The notes beneath the pieces were generated by a model. It saw only the letters and a list, made by a program, of their open reading frames with translations, was not told the DNA's origin and ran no database searches. Position numbers and translations under genes: made by a program. A stretch of 64,000 bases of DNA, taken from positions 31,178,001 to 31,242,000 of the forward strand of contig CM027380.1 in the NCBI GenBank assembly GCA_015680905.1. The letters run 5' to 3'. How positions within the stretch are numbered: the stretch's first letter is position 1; each line of letters starts with the position of its first letter. Source of the DNA: Coptis chinensis. Lineage: Eukaryota > Streptophyta > Magnoliopsida > Ranunculales > Ranunculaceae. Of this stretch, positions 1 through 12,577 are shown piece after piece.

Positions 1-1027
1 CAAAAAACTTAAAACGCCGAATCCCGATTCATTTCAACTCCAAATTTGACAAATGAGCTACCAAAATTATCAGCATGAAAAATGCCATTTAATGGAATAT
101 CGCATGCTCAAATGTAAAGTTGTTTATGAAATAAGTAGTTGATACAACTAAGATTAAAGTCATTGCCCGTGTCCCTAGTAGGCAACATCCAATGTTGAAC
201 ACGAATCTCGTTGGGCACTTTGTTAGTGCTAAAAGGGAATGGAAAAAAAAAAAAAAATATATACATGGTGAGTCTTTTAATGTCAGATCCTTAAGACGAT
301 TACCAACCTGTGGGAGAAACTGCATGGTGACGAAGTTTATCCTGTTGAGCTGGTGCTAGGCAAAAATATACCTTATACCGGAAAGTATCGGATAGTGATT
401 GAAGACCTGGACAAAGTGGTGTTTGACAATGCATACACCACCCCATCCGATGTGCATGTCGTTTACGAGCAAAAATACTATGACCATTACCTATTCGAGA
501 TGAGTGAGATTTACACCAAATGATTAACTAAAGTTCGCAAGAAAGATAGTAGAAAAGGGAAGAAAAGGACGGAGGGAAATTTTTTTGTACCCATTGTTTA
601 CCAAAAGGCATGTTTGCTAGATTGTCAAAAGACATTTATTCTTAGTTTTGAAATAGAGTTGTTGTGGACTACGGTTCCGGTGCTTGTAACCACTCACTCC
701 AAGATAATAATGAGAGAAGAAAAGAAAAGAGGGCCCGGGTACCAAAATGGAGCACTCCCTTTATATAAGAATGGAATGGAGTACACCAAAAGAAAAAAAA
801 AAAAAAGTCGTTTAAAATCAGAAACTTGAGACATTAATCAAACCATGTGGGGTCCTCAATTATCAATAAACAATTTATCATAAATCAACAACTGAAAAAG
901 TTGTGGGTTTGTCCAACTAACACATTTTTCCAAACAGATTTAGACACCAAGATTCGTTACCCCGAGGTTTAGTAGACCGAGAACCTAAACGAGAGTTCAC
1001 TTTGGTTTTTCTCAAACGGAATGGTAT

Positions 1028-4000
1028 TCAAGTAGATGATGATGAGAAAAGCGATGCTCGTAAAGCACACTTGGGAAGTAGATGTTTTATAAGGAATGAG
1101 TAATTGGGTTTAGCACTAAACTCATTGAATGAATGGGGCTCTACTGTATCGTATTTGAAAAAGAAAGACTCTCGTGGTTCATTTATGGGTATGACATTCG
1201 CGCCAAAAGGATTGAAAAACTCGTGAAGAATGGGAGAGGTGAGAAAGTAGAGTGCAAACTCAAGGTTATGTTGAAAGGGTGGAGAATGGGAAATCGTGGT
1301 GATAGAAGGTGGGTGGGTTTCTATAGGTGGTAACTCCTCAGAGGCTCTCAAGAATTCTAAGTATTCGTCATCCAACTTGTCTGGATTGACATGATAATCC
1401 TCATCTACAAAAGTATGTGCATCATTAAGGTATTCGTTAATATCCTCATTAGTGAAGTTAGCAAAGAAATTGTCTTTGTCGTCCTCCATAAGAAGAATGG
1501 GTACCAATGTTGGAGTTAAGACATCAACCGAACTGAAGATTATGTTGATCTCACCATCCATAGTTTGTGGCATCAGTTTGAAAACATTTATTTCCATAGT
1601 GAGATTTCCAAAGGACATGGTCATGGAACCATCACGACAATTGATGAGGGCGTTTGCAGTTGCAAGAAATGGACGCCTTAGGATGATAGGAATGGAATCA
1701 CAGGCAACTTCTATATCTAGAATGACAAAATCAACGGGATATAGTAAAAGTCTTGGACCTATACGAGGACGTTTTCCATAATGCCTTTGAGATACTTAAT
1801 GGAACAATCGGCTAACTGCAGAGTCATGTTGGTAGGTTTAAGCTCATGAAGACCTAGTTGTTTAAACATGTAATATGGAAGTAAGTTCACACTAGCTCCT
1901 AAGTCTAGTAGTGCAGTAGCAGTATATTTGTCACCCAATGTGCATGGAATGGTTGGTCTACCAGGGTTCATATATTTGACAACACCATTGGATTATGTGG
2001 TGGTAGGGAACTGTTCGGTGAGGAACGCTTGTTGAGGAACATTTGTTCTCCTTTCTGTTGTGCACATATCTTTCAAAACTTTGCATGTTTTGGCAATTGT
2101 TTAAGGGCATCGAGAAAAGATAAGTTGATGGTCAAATTCTTAAAAGTTTCTCGAATCTCATTAAAATTTTCATCAGGTTTGTTCTTTGCTAAACGGGCAG
2201 GAAACGGTGCCTTGGGTTTGAATTTGGCATATGGATCGACCTGCTCTTTTCTCAAGTTATTAGTTGGTAATGTATTTGGAATTGGTGCTTCCAGCGTAGG
2301 TTCATTATCAGAAACAGGTACATTGGAAATGTCAGCTACCTTTGATTGATCATCTGGCATACGTATCTAATTGTCTACGGTTTTGCCATATCTAAGAGTT
2401 GTGATTGCATTCACCTCACCTTGGTTTGGATTACTTGTAACAGGTGCATTATTGAGTTCAAAGGCAATGTTCACTGGCTTAGGGTTTGGAACAGCTTGTC
2501 CAAGAAACACACCTTTCTGACTCTTATCCTGAGCTAAAAGTTGAAGCGATTGTTGGATAGATGTTAGTATTTGAGATTGTTGGTTCATGTAAGCCAAGAA
2601 AGTCTCATTTTGTCTTATCAGTAGCGAGTTGCACAGGTGGTGCAACAAGGACTAATTCACGGTTATTGCTGAGAGGTTGAGGATGATAACCATAACCTGG
2701 ATTGGCTAAAATAGGGCTGTGGTTAGGATTGGAATTACTTGGAAACTGATTTTGACTTTGTTGGTACTGGTGATTATTTCCTTGACGGTATGGAATATAG
2801 TTGGTGGTAGATTGGCGAAACCAGGAGGAGCCATCTATTGGGTATTTGGGTGCCAAGCAAAATTTGGATTTTGTCTCCAAGGTGCATTAGGGATGTTGAA
2901 TGCACATGTCTCTTCCGATGGTTGTGAAAATGAAACATATAACAAGGGACAATACGCATCAGGATGATCAGTACTTAGACAAAGAACACATGGGGAGATG
3001 TTAACGTTCATGACCTGTTTTGGTTTTTGATCGTTTACCTGAACTGCTAGGGAATCTACTTTTTTAGTTAGGGATTCTATCAGATTTTTTAATTTGGGAT
3101 CGGGTTTTACCTCAAAAATAGATGTAGCTTTTGTAACAGTGTCCTTAGCTGACCTAGAAGACCCCAATGTGTACCTCCTGTTGCTTGATTTTCAAGAAAA
3201 TTATATACTTCAGTAGCTCCTTTGTCCATGAACCAACCGCCGTTCATTATATCTAGTGTTTCTTTTTGATGATCGGAAAGTCCATTAAAGAAGAACAAGG
3301 ACAACGGTGTTGAGCTAATGATGAGGACATTCTAAAAGAAGATCAATAAATCGACTCCATGCTTCTGTAAAGGATTCATGAGGATTTTGATGAAAGAATT
3401 GGATTTTCTGAAGCATTTCAGTAGTTTTCTTCTGAGTATAAAATTGTAGCTTGAAAGCTTGCACAAGTTTATTCCATATTTCTATGGATTGTGGTTGTTG
3501 TCCTGCTAGCCAAACTGACGCTTTATCAACTAAAGTGAAAGGAAACAACCTAACGAAGACTTGCTCGGTAGAGACTGATGGATGGTGAAATGTGGTGGCT
3601 ACTTTCTGAATCCTACGGAGGTGATTGTAAGGTTTCTCATGGTCTAGACCATGATAAACAAGTAACAAGCCAAAAACGTTAGGTGGGATTTGAAAATCAC
3701 CGGCAATATCCTCGAGTTTGATGCAGGAAGAATGTCCTTCCTGTAAGGCAGTATAGAAGTCCGAAGGGGCTTCTCAGCTGGTGGAGTTTCGTCAGCCATA
3801 ACGAATGAAGTTAATGGCAACAAGGGATCATGATGATTTTTATTAACAGATGAAGAACTATGTTGAGGTGAGAACTTACGCAATTGCTTATCGTATTTTC
3901 TCCTACGATAAGTATGTTCAAATTTTTTATTATTACCAGACTTTAATCTCACGCAAACATAAATTTGATCTGATGCACAAAAGGAACTTATTATTACTTG

Positions 4001-4054
4001 AGTGTTATTATTTTTTGAAGCATTAGAAGTGAACAACGTAGGCCTAAGCTGCAC
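1028..4054 (-). mobile_element. gag and protease part of the first Athila copy
   Basis: Minus-strand reading frames between 4054 and 1028 give a retrotransposon gag domain (3315-3668, with segments such as FPFTLVDKASVWL and FTEAWSRFIDLLLECPHH). They then give a cysteine-bearing segment (2835-3167), a Gln/Asn-rich linker and a retropepsin-like domain at 1759-1971 with the family signature LLDLGASVNLLPY. The 1028-1624 frame matches the spacer that normally joins protease to RT in this family. Each segment has a counterpart at 40.4-42.6 kb. Broken; a fossil. Confidence 0.85.
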
Positions 4055-5350
4055 AACAATTTTTTTTTTTTTAGTTAATTAAAATTTATGCAAGGGGTAA
4101 AGGCACAACATATATATATATATAGTTAATTAAAAGTTATGCAGATAAAGTATAATCATGCAATCATGCAAATACAACTCACAACTCATACGTATAGAAT
4201 GGAAGTACAATCATGCAAATACAACCAGCCTACTCATACATTACTAGATATAGTAGCATGTGAAGATACTCTACTCATACGTATAGAGATACTAATAGGG
4301 AAAGCTGTATCATCAATAATTACTTCGATACACACAGGCAAATACACATCAGTAATACGTATATGTAGACTAAGAGGCAAATATATATTACGTATAGGTA
4401 TATCTACGCTAACGCGAATTTATACTACACGTGTTATGCATAATGGTTTGATTCTGTCAATACTCATTGAGATTGCGAATGTCATATAGAGAGCAGCTTC
4501 ACCCCGAAGGGCATAGAAACAACTTACCCAACTTAGATTTTAACTCTCGTTGGAATGTTCTCCTCTTTCTTGAAAAAATCAAATTATTAAACAAAACATG
4601 GTTCTCATACGTAGATAAAGACTAAACATGTATCAATGTTTACTTATATATAGAAATAAATATAACCATGCAAAATAGAATCAATGGCATGGATATAAAT
4701 ATTAAGATGCAATATGAATTCACTTACGCATATATATACGTTAACAGGCATACACACATGATTCATACATATTTCTAACCTAATATGCAAAGAATAATCC
4801 ATTGACTACGACATATTAGATAACACATGTGCATCATATAATAGTATATTAATATTATAACCTGTTAGCGCCCCGCAAGTCCACCAAAGAAAAAGAGAAA
4901 GACCGCTCGTGCAAACCCGTGTGTACCCGAACTCCAAAAGGAATGTGAAATAGCTGTTGCAGTTGCAAAAACTTAGGCCCGACCCTATAATGAATAAGTC
5001 CAGGAGGTGCTTTTGTTGAAACAGGAACAAGAACGGAGAATATCAACCAACGCGCGTGAGGTTTGGATGGCGGAGGCGACTCAAGTATCGTGCACGCGCA
5101 GTAATCGTTCGTAGTAGGCTAAAATTTTCACAGAAGTCTTATGTCAGGGTGTAGATTAGGCTCTAGGTCTTAACTTTTGGAACCTGTAAGTGCAACCAAA
5201 AATCAGTATTCGAATCAATACCAAAACGCGGGAAAATTCAAAAACGAAGAAAAAAACACAAGAAAATGAAATAAAGAAAAGGTAGGAGATTGGGGGGTTT
5301 CCCCTTGGAGCAATTCCAGCTTGGAAGGGAAGATCCTTTGGTCCTTAAAA
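4055..5350 (-). other. Non-coding leader of the first Athila copy
   Basis: The stretch between the primer site and gag is AT-rich with short AT-repeat runs (for example 4108-4125) and many scattered short words such as CATACGTAT. No gene is supported. It corresponds to 44.2-45.4 kb in the second copy. Confidence 0.5.
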
Positions 5351-5366
5351 TGGCAGCGACGCCATT
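5351..5366 (-). other. Primer binding site (tRNA-Asp type)
   Basis: Directly inside the LTR the minus strand reads AATGGCGTCGCTGCC. This is close to the TGGCGCCGTTGCC site, complementary to the 3' end of tRNA-Asp, that is typical of Athila elements. It fixes the LTR end and the strand of the element. Confidence 0.65.
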
Positions 5367-6828
5367 TGATGTTAGTATTTTTGTGGGGTAAAGATTTGAA
5401 GTTTCTTTATCCGTTTTTGTACCAACACTCAAATTCGTTACTCATGTTCTTCTTGTGTTTTGTTAGAGTAAGGGTTCGTTCCAACTTAAGACAAGGATAA
5501 CATTACAACTAGAATTGTTCAAGGAAAACTAGTGAGAAGGATTTTTTTATGATTGAGTTATACTAAAACTACTTAGCTTACTTTTAGATTCTTAAATTAA
5601 GGTTACATAAACATGCATCCCTAAAAAAGAGAAATAGATAGATATAAAGGGGTGGAGAGTTAAATCCACTCATGGGAAGACAAACCTTTATTGATTGAAT
5701 TTAGTTTATTACATCTTTAATCTTTTTTAGAATTCATAGACAAATCTTAATAAAGATTAGAGTTTTGATCCCTAACAATATAACTCATCTCTAAGATCAT
5801 ATTACTAGCATGAGAAACAAAAGCAATGACTTATCTCTAAGAAATCACCTAAATTCCTAACTAGACTCTACACTAACTACCATTTTGGGGTAGGATATAA
5901 AGTCTAGTTTATTTGTCCTAAACAAATAACTAGAATTCAATAACAAAAGTTATTCCTCACATGAGCTTCATTAACCTTTCACAAATGAAGGTTTTCGCTA
6001 ATGATCATGGGATTGCAATGCTCATGTGTTATGTGTTATGTGTTATGTGTTATGAAAGAGCAAGAAGAAGAATAAGATAAGAAACTAACTTTTCCTTAAG
6101 AAAATGTAAATTTAATTTAGAAGATGAACATAAGTGTTGCCACTATTAAAACTATTACAAGAGCTTAACATAAAACAAGCAAAAGAAAAAAAATACAAGA
6201 CAAGGAATGAAAAGGAGTCAAGGGTCTCCTCCCTAAAATCAACCCCCCTTCAATACATATGAGAGCTTTCTCCCTTCTATCCCACGTGAAGCCACCTCCC
6301 ACATTAAATTCAATCCTATCTAAAATCAAATCAAGACAAAATAATCACTATTACCATAATCCAAATTCAAGTCTTCCTAATTAATGAGATGCAAGGTGTC
6401 ATGTGATGCCAATTATTTGTTTGACTTAAGTTTGACTTGGGACATCTCATCTAATCTTGCGAGCTCGCAAAGTGGGTCCACGTGTTGCGTCTAGTGGCGG
6501 GCTGGTCTTTTAGTATTTTTACAATTTTCCACCTTTGAGTAGAGTTCGTCGTACTAATCGTCTGAGCAGCTCACTTGTCGAATTCGGAGTCCTGTTGGAG
6601 TCTTTGGGCTTTAGTCTGGATTTGTTGGGTTTCACATGAGCTTAATTGGAAAGCTTTACGTATACTCACTATTCCGTGCTTAAATAATGACTTTATCATC
6701 ATTTTTACGTTGGTTGCGCAAATCTGTAAAAGCACGAAAATACAATTATTTCATGATTATTAAGCACATAATTAACCAAAATATTACGTCTCTACGGAGT
6801 TTTATTATACAATTTTAGGTGTTTATCA
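5367..6828 (-). repeat. 5' LTR of the first Athila copy
   Basis: On the minus strand the LTR opens with TGATAAACACCTAAAATTG and closes with CATCA directly before the primer site, giving 1462 bp. The opening matches the LTRs at 22021 and 47103 (TGATAAGCACCCAAAACTG), so all belong to one superfamily. The flank outside the LTR is TATAA; its partner would be outside the window. Confidence 0.75.
6024..6054. repeat. (ATGTGTT)n microsatellite inside the LTR
   Basis: Four perfect tandem copies of the heptamer ATGTGTT lie inside the first LTR. They are absent from the LTRs of the 20-47 kb element, so they arose in this copy or its subfamily. Confidence 0.8.
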
Positions 6829-7314
6829 TATAACATGAACAACATAATATACACCTCATAACTAATCTTGTTGTAGTCACGGGTAATATCTAGTTTAAAA
6901 ATAAACTATGATAGATTTACCGTATCGTTATCCTAATTTGGCTTAGGAATTTCTAGTTTTCGTTGGAAGTGACCCATGTGTTGGGTTCAAATCAAATGAA
7001 TTCACAATTACCCAAGTAGCCTTTATAGCTCAAAACAAATTTCTTTCTCCGCCACTGTTGATAAAGATTGGGACCATAACCCCCAAGCATCTAAGCTGAA
7101 GCCTGGAACCATTGACTCGTAAGTCGTGTTTACTTTGGAACTTAGTCAAGTCCTTAGCTTTCGAATGCCCAACTTATTCTAGATTTTTGTCTTTCCCGTC
7201 CTTATGTTTGATCCATTCACATTTCCAGTTGCCAGTTTCCACAAAAATCCCCCAAAAGACACGTCTATCTTGTTGGCACTATAAAACCCACACCAACCTG
7301 CTAAAAAAAACACC
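6829..7314 (+). promoter_or_regulatory. Upstream region of the LysM receptor pseudogene
   Basis: No gene is seen here. A TATA-like TATAAAA lies at 7280-7286, only about 30 bases before the ATG at 7315. Either the leader is extremely short or this box is not the working one. The region starts right at the outer edge of the Athila LTR, so the element sits under 500 bp from the start codon. Confidence 0.35.
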
Positions 7315-8887
7315 ATGTTTTTCAAACTCATTGTTCCTCTCCTCTTCTTCTTACTCTACACTTGCACTGCTTAAACAACAAGCTTCAAGTGCAGCTCAAA
7401 CTCCACGTGTCAAGCTCTCATCGACTATGTCCCCATCACCTCAACAATCCTCTCCGACATCCAAAACTTATTCGGTATCGAAAACTTAAGTTCACTACTC
7501 GGTGCAAACTCACTCCCTCTCTCTACCCCACCGAATCTTATTGTAGTCGCGAAACAACAGATCAAAATCCCATTCCCATGTATTTGAGAACGGAACGGGT
7601 ATCTCTAATAACCGTCCAATTTACAAAGTGAAATTACCCGACTATCTATCTTCCATAGCCCAAAGAAATTTCTCGAATTTAATAACGTATCAGCAAATCG
7701 CAGACGTTAATAATATTTCCGACCCGAATGTAATTCATGATGGACGAAATTTGGTGATACCACTGCCGTGTAGTTGTGATGACGTGGATGGAATGAAAGT
7801 TGTGCATTATGGACACGTGGTACCTACGTTAAATACGGTGCAACAAATTGCGGATGAGTATGGGACTAATGAAAGTGTTTTGTTGAGATTAAATGGGATA
7901 GCTGATCCTAATGATCTTCAGGCTGGTGCTGTTCTTGATGTTCCTCTTAAAGGTTGGTTTTTCTATCCTCCCTCCCTTTTTCTAAATGTAGTCTAGGTGT
8001 AGCCTTAATTCGGTGTTCCTTTGAATAGTTTTGTTTGACAAGCTTGTATTTCACATTATCGGGCACTGTGGCTGTATGCATGAGTGTATGGAGTGCAAGG
8101 ATGAACACAATGATTTTCCTAATCAAAGACCATTACAGACTCACTCTGTCAAACAGAATAGAGAAACTTAAGTTTTCTGACACCAGACTGAAACTGCTGT
8201 TAACTGAACATAGTGGGCATTCCACTATCTTAGTACTTGGACTTAGGCCCATGCACCTATACAAAATAACCACTCTAACTACGGACCCAGACTCTACATT
8301 TTGAACTAACGAGGGACACTTGAGACTCAACAAACACTAAACAGAAACACAACATATTTGCATCATAACATATTAGGAATTTCATGACTATACTTTATGG
8401 AAGGAGTCTTGCATGGACCCCAGTCCATATATTTATGGACGCCTATATAAGCATGAAGTTAATCATCCTTAGTGAGCCAATCCCATATCTGATAATATGA
8501 ATGAATAGCTTTCTAAGACCAGAAAATATATTGCTAAAAGCCTAATGATATGCACTTATATGACAATAGTTTACTATATAATAATGGTATTGTATATATA
8601 GTTTATTAATGAAAACATGTTTAGTAGTAGTTTACTTTATGAATTCTGAAACTGTAGGTTCTTTAGAAAACTAGAGAAGTTGTTATTGTCAATAGTGGTA
8701 TGTCTGTCTCATTTGATTATTCTGGTCAGTGTAAACATGTCATTCGTTCAAAGTTAATGTATGGCTAGTTTTATTTCATTTTTGTTTATTTGATATTGTA
8801 ATGATTTTAATGCTGCAGTACTTTGTTGGGAAGCACTGTCATGGATTATGTTAACCGTCGAAAAAATTCTTCCTGGAAGTTACATGA

Positions 8888-9705
8888 TGTAGGATGAGAA
8901 GGTCCACTTTAGGAGATTTCCATTAATTAGTAGAATTAGATTGTTGATTTAGTAGTTTCTTTTATTGAGTTTAATTAGATTTAGAAGTTTAGGTTTCTTG
9001 GTTATCAAGTTTGGCTTATCTATATAAGGAGGCCAATGTTAGTTGTTTCTGGAATTCAATTATTCAATTAAATCAATTATCAAAATTATCCCAAACCTAA
9101 TATTTTTCTTCTCCAATTATTCTTCATCTTCTTCAATCTCAAATTCTTTGTTCGTCTAATCCTTCAATCTCCTTTGTTATTTTCTTCCGTCAAGAATTTC
9201 TGTATCATTTTCATCTAAATCAGAGCCTCACTTTTTGGATTTTGATCTAAAAAGCGATCCGCCACCGCCCCACACTACCACCACTTTCGCAGACCACATC
9301 ATCACCACCAATTTTGTTTCAACCACCACCACAAAAAAGGGAGACTCTGATACTAATTGTTGGGGAACAAACATTTTGATTTGGAAGAAATGATATGGAA
9401 ATCCTTGATAGAAGAATAGAATGAAGGGAGATTCAAGAATTAGACGAACAAAGAAATAAGATTGAAGAAAAAGAAATAAAATTGAAGAAGATGATGAAGT
9501 TTTGAAGATGAAGAAAAATAGGTTTTGAGATAATTTGATATTGAATACCTGAAACAACTAACATAGACCTCATATAGATAAGCTAAACTTGACAACCAAG
9601 AAACCTAGACTTCTAAACCTAATTAAACTCAATAAAAGAAACTATTAAATCAACTTCCTAATTCTACTAATGGAAATCTCCTAAAGTGGACCTTCTCATC
9701 CTACA
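8888..9705. mobile_element. Foldback of two inverted copia-like LTRs in the LysM gene intron
   Basis: The arms begin TGTAGGATGAGAAGGTCC at 8888 and end with its complement at 9705. Each arm carries an LTR-like order: a long upstream part, a TATA-like TCTATATAAGG or TCTATATGAGG, then a C/T-rich leader. The right arm, read on the minus strand, ends in CCAACA and is followed by AGTATCAGAGTCTC, close to the initiator-Met tRNA primer site used by many copia elements. The 110-bp centre is internal sequence. So this is a head-to-head remnant of a copia-type LTR element with no coding capacity. The flanks share only TTAC, so a target duplication is not certain. Confidence 0.7.
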
Positions 9706-9757
9706 TCATTACGTCACTTTGAGCCAAGTATGGATATTTCTCTTTAGGCAAGGGTAG

Positions 9758-10387
9758 TGCTGTTAAAACAGTCCTCAAGCGCTCCGCCCGACCTGGCCCA
9801 CTCATAGATTTGAGAGCCAACCCGGTCCTCAAGCATATGAGGGGAGGTTAAGGGCCTAGACTTCAAACTTTAAGCCCGGCCCACAACCCGACCCTCATTA
9901 GGCCCGCAGTAAGCCCCCATCTATAATCACCATTTTACTTGAACTACCCATAGGGTTATAGTATCTACCCTTTTACTAATTGAGTGTATTTCTTGTAAGC
10001 ATTTTGTTGTTTAAGTGTAATTGTTCCTCATTTACAAAGAGTCTAAGAACTATAATGTAATTATTCCTCATTTTGGATGGGTCGAAAACAGTATACACGT
10101 ATTTCTAACTAGAAATCAACACTCTATTTTGGCTTTAAGTATTTGTATTGTAAAATCAGTATTTCAATATTGAACGAAAACTCTGTTTCAAAGAACACTA
10201 GAATAGTGAAGAAAAAAAGAATAGTCATTGGGGCCCTCGGCCCGGCCTGGCCCTCTGACCCGACCCTCGACCCTCCATAATGGGCTGAAGGGCGGGCAAG
10301 AGCTTGATACATTCTCCGTTGGCCCATATTGATGAGGGTTGTAAGTTTTGAGGGCCGGGATGACCCAGCCCAGCCCATTTGACAGCA
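9758..10387. mobile_element. Non-autonomous hAT-like element
   Basis: The left end TGCTGTTAAAACAG and the right end (complement TGCTGTCAAATGGGC) are inverted repeats of the common plant hAT pattern, with GGGCC/GGCCC-rich subterminal regions at 9780-9910 and 10230-10380. The flanks share GGTAG within an imperfect 8-bp duplication (AAGGGTAG and AGCGGTAG). It lies in intron 1 of the LysM gene. No transposase. Confidence 0.65.
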
Positions 10388-11564
10388 GCGGTAGCAACTG
10401 GGAAGTTGATATTGTACTATTGTTTATTAAGAAATGGTGTCCAAAGTCTAGACCCGTAGTGTGCAACACAAAACATATATGGTCATTTGTCGAAATTTGT
10501 TGATGTATATGGTTTTTAATTTTCTGTTATGAAATTGTTAAGAAAGGCCAAAGCAGGATAGAGTGGTGCTTTTCAATGCATGATCGATCATTTGTTAGTT
10601 TTCTTTGGCTTATCTTTTTGTTGAATGTTTGTGATCAACTTGTACATCGATGATAGTCAACAATTCATTGGATTACCCCTTACTTGTTCCAAATGGCACC
10701 TACACCTTTACAGCCAACAATTGTATTCAATGCAAGTGTGATGCCTTGAACAACATGACGTAAGTGTGTTACTGTTGACAATTATTTCAGTTGATAAATG
10801 GTCGACTTTTAGCATAATATTTTGCTGCTTCTTGTCTTCTTACTTGTCTGTGTGATCAAGATTGCAATGTGAACCATCTCCAAAGGAAGTCAAACTAGCC
10901 AAGTGGTCTCAATGCCCTTCAACGCAGTGTAAACTTGTGAGTCCAGTCACTTTATCTCTTGGAAACACGTTGAATGGTTGTGTACAGCCCTGTGCCTACG
11001 CTGGATACAACAATCAGACTATCTTGACAACTCCCTTGCCAGATTCTGGTTGTCCAAGTAAGTCTTCAATAATCTCAATTTTTATCATTGATCTTTATAT
11101 ACTTTAATGGCAAGCTTCAATCACACGACTATGAAAAGCAAGATAGCTTGCTGCTTGCTTTTGCACTGTACAACGTTATCTCCTTGACGAGGTTGATTTT
11201 AGCATTTATTATCTAATGCACCTTGAAACAAACTCGATAGAAATATTGTACCCTCACTTGTTTAAATGAACTAATCCCCTCAAAATCTGCTGGACTTGGA
11301 CCTCATATATTTACTATAAAAAATCGCTATATATATTACATTTCAATGCGGCTCTTATTACAACTTGTTGCACTATTTAGAAATATTTTAGCTTACAATA
11401 TTTGACTTGAACATCGGACATTTTTCTTTGAAAAATAAACAGCCGATGGGGCAGGACAACCATCTGGCAATGATGCATCCAAGATCAGTTTGCGAGGGTG
11501 GTGTTGGACTCGGCTTTTTGTCCCACTTCAATTGGGCTTATATGGTCGTAGCCTTCTTCGGTAG

Positions 11565-11925
11565 ATTGTTTTGTGTACTCTTCTATCAATGATGTTGGGC
11601 ACTCTTTGCACATGTTAATGGAGTTGTAGAACACATTTTGATTTTGGCGCGAGAGATTGTTATCATATCAGCCCATTGTAGGTTAGGACACAACTGTAAG
11701 TTTGGAGTGACCATAATATTTGAATTTTTAGTATGTTTTGCAAGTGCTGGTTATTGATGTTGGCTATTTTGTATTTGTGAGTGGAGTCCCAATAAACATT
11801 GCAAGTTCGGGAGGATATATTAATTACACATTGGATAAAGACCGAATTGCAAGATTAAACATAGGGCTTCTTGATTTTCCAAGTAAAATGGTGTGGAATC
11901 CTAAGGTGCCATATAAAGATCTGGG
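11565..11925 (+). other. 3' flank of the LysM pseudogene
   Basis: This is AT-rich sequence after the stop codon, probably 3' UTR and flank. A reading frame opens at 11738, but it runs straight into the hairpin MITE and matches nothing I know, so I do not call a gene. Confidence 0.3.
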
Positions 11926-12086
11926 CTACCACGAGGATATCCCTATAGGGATCTCGGATCCAACGGTCCGAAAATCAAAAACAAAAAGGAAGAGAGAGAA
12001 TATGGGTTTGTTTTTTATTTTCGGACCGTTAGATCTCGGATCCAAAGGTCTCGGCTGGCGTCCCTATAGGGATATCCTCGTGGTAG
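11926..12086. mobile_element. 161-bp hairpin MITE
   Basis: The ends are perfect inverted repeats of 26 bp, starting CTACCACGAGGATATCC and including the palindrome CCCTATAGGG. The arms go on inward with GGATCC and AACGGTCCGAAAAT on both sides, leaving a loop of a few dozen bases. No clear target duplication (GGG on the left, ACG on the right), so the superfamily is open. Confidence 0.75.
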
Positions 12087-12577
12087 ACGAACTCCCATAT
12101 AAAGTGTGTGTTTTTTGTTTGGATTTTGATTTGGGGAAGGACTTCGACAGTTGATAACTTGAAGAAAAGAGGAAAGATTATGGTTAATGGATGTGTATTT
12201 TGTAACCAACAAGAAGAAAGCATCGAAAAAACAAGAAGAAAGCATCGAACGTTTCTAAGAGCATCATCGTGTTGTTTTAATTGGCTGTGACACGTCAGCA
12301 TTTTTCAGCGATACAAATTGTCAAATCAAAGTTAAGTACCATTGCAAAATTTTGATAAATTTGATTTCGTTTTCTGGACCGCAAAACTAGTCACGTGCGA
12401 AACTTTTTTTACTTGGCACGGGTAAACTTGTCCCGTGCCAGTTGAATTCATTTCAACCCAATTCCTTCTCCACTTCCAGACTTCTAGTACTCGATTCATC
12501 ATCCCATTTCACATTTGCGAAACGCAAGACAATTAAATATTCGTTTTTCAACCAAATTTTTTTTTCTGCTTTTTGCA

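Larger units (their letters stand above)
1..6828 (-). mobile_element. Athila-type Ty3/gypsy fossil, first copy, cut by window edge
   Basis: This LTR retrotransposon lies on the minus strand. From high to low coordinates it shows a 5' LTR, a tRNA-Asp-type primer site, a non-coding leader, gag, protease and a 3' non-coding stretch matching that of the larger copy at 33.1-33.8 kb. The RT to integrase part is not present, so this is a deletion derivative. The 3' LTR would lie left of position 1. The coding part is broken, with roughly ten interruptions. Age cannot be taken from an LTR pair here, but decay looks similar to or greater than in the 20-47 kb copy. The Athila assignment rests on the primer site, the LTR ends (TGATAA...) and the gag/protease likeness to the second copy. 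Confidence 0.85.
7315..11564 (+). pseudogene. LYM2: LysM domain GPI-anchored receptor (LYM2/CEBiP-like), decayed
   Basis: Four exons are recognisable: 7315-7952, 10639-10759, 10861-11057 and 11443-11564. They code for a signal peptide, the CxC-linked LysM modules and the family segments ITYQQIADVNNISDPNVI, LRLNGIADPNDLQAG, LDYPLLVPNGTYTFTANNC and CAYAGYNNQTILTT. The family members are cell-surface proteins that bind chitin fragments and act in plasma-membrane/plasmodesmal immunity. Defects visible: TAA at 7372-7374 at the end of the signal peptide, where a CAA would fit; a two-base loss near 7585 where the second Cys of a C-x-C pair is expected; and the intron 1 acceptor is AA (10637-10638) instead of AG. 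The other splice sites are canonical and in phase. The C-terminus ends in GRSLLR, less hydrophobic than a usual GPI signal. Intron 1 is enlarged to 2.7 kb by insertions. Confidence 0.88.

Noticed and set aside
7372-7374. Possibility that the LysM gene starts downstream of the TAA and is intact
   Set aside because: A second break near 7585 and the altered intron 1 acceptor would still destroy it, and the signal peptide would be lost.
11738-12154. 138-codon open frame downstream of the LysM gene
   Set aside because: It runs through the whole hairpin MITE and has no known domain; most likely chance.
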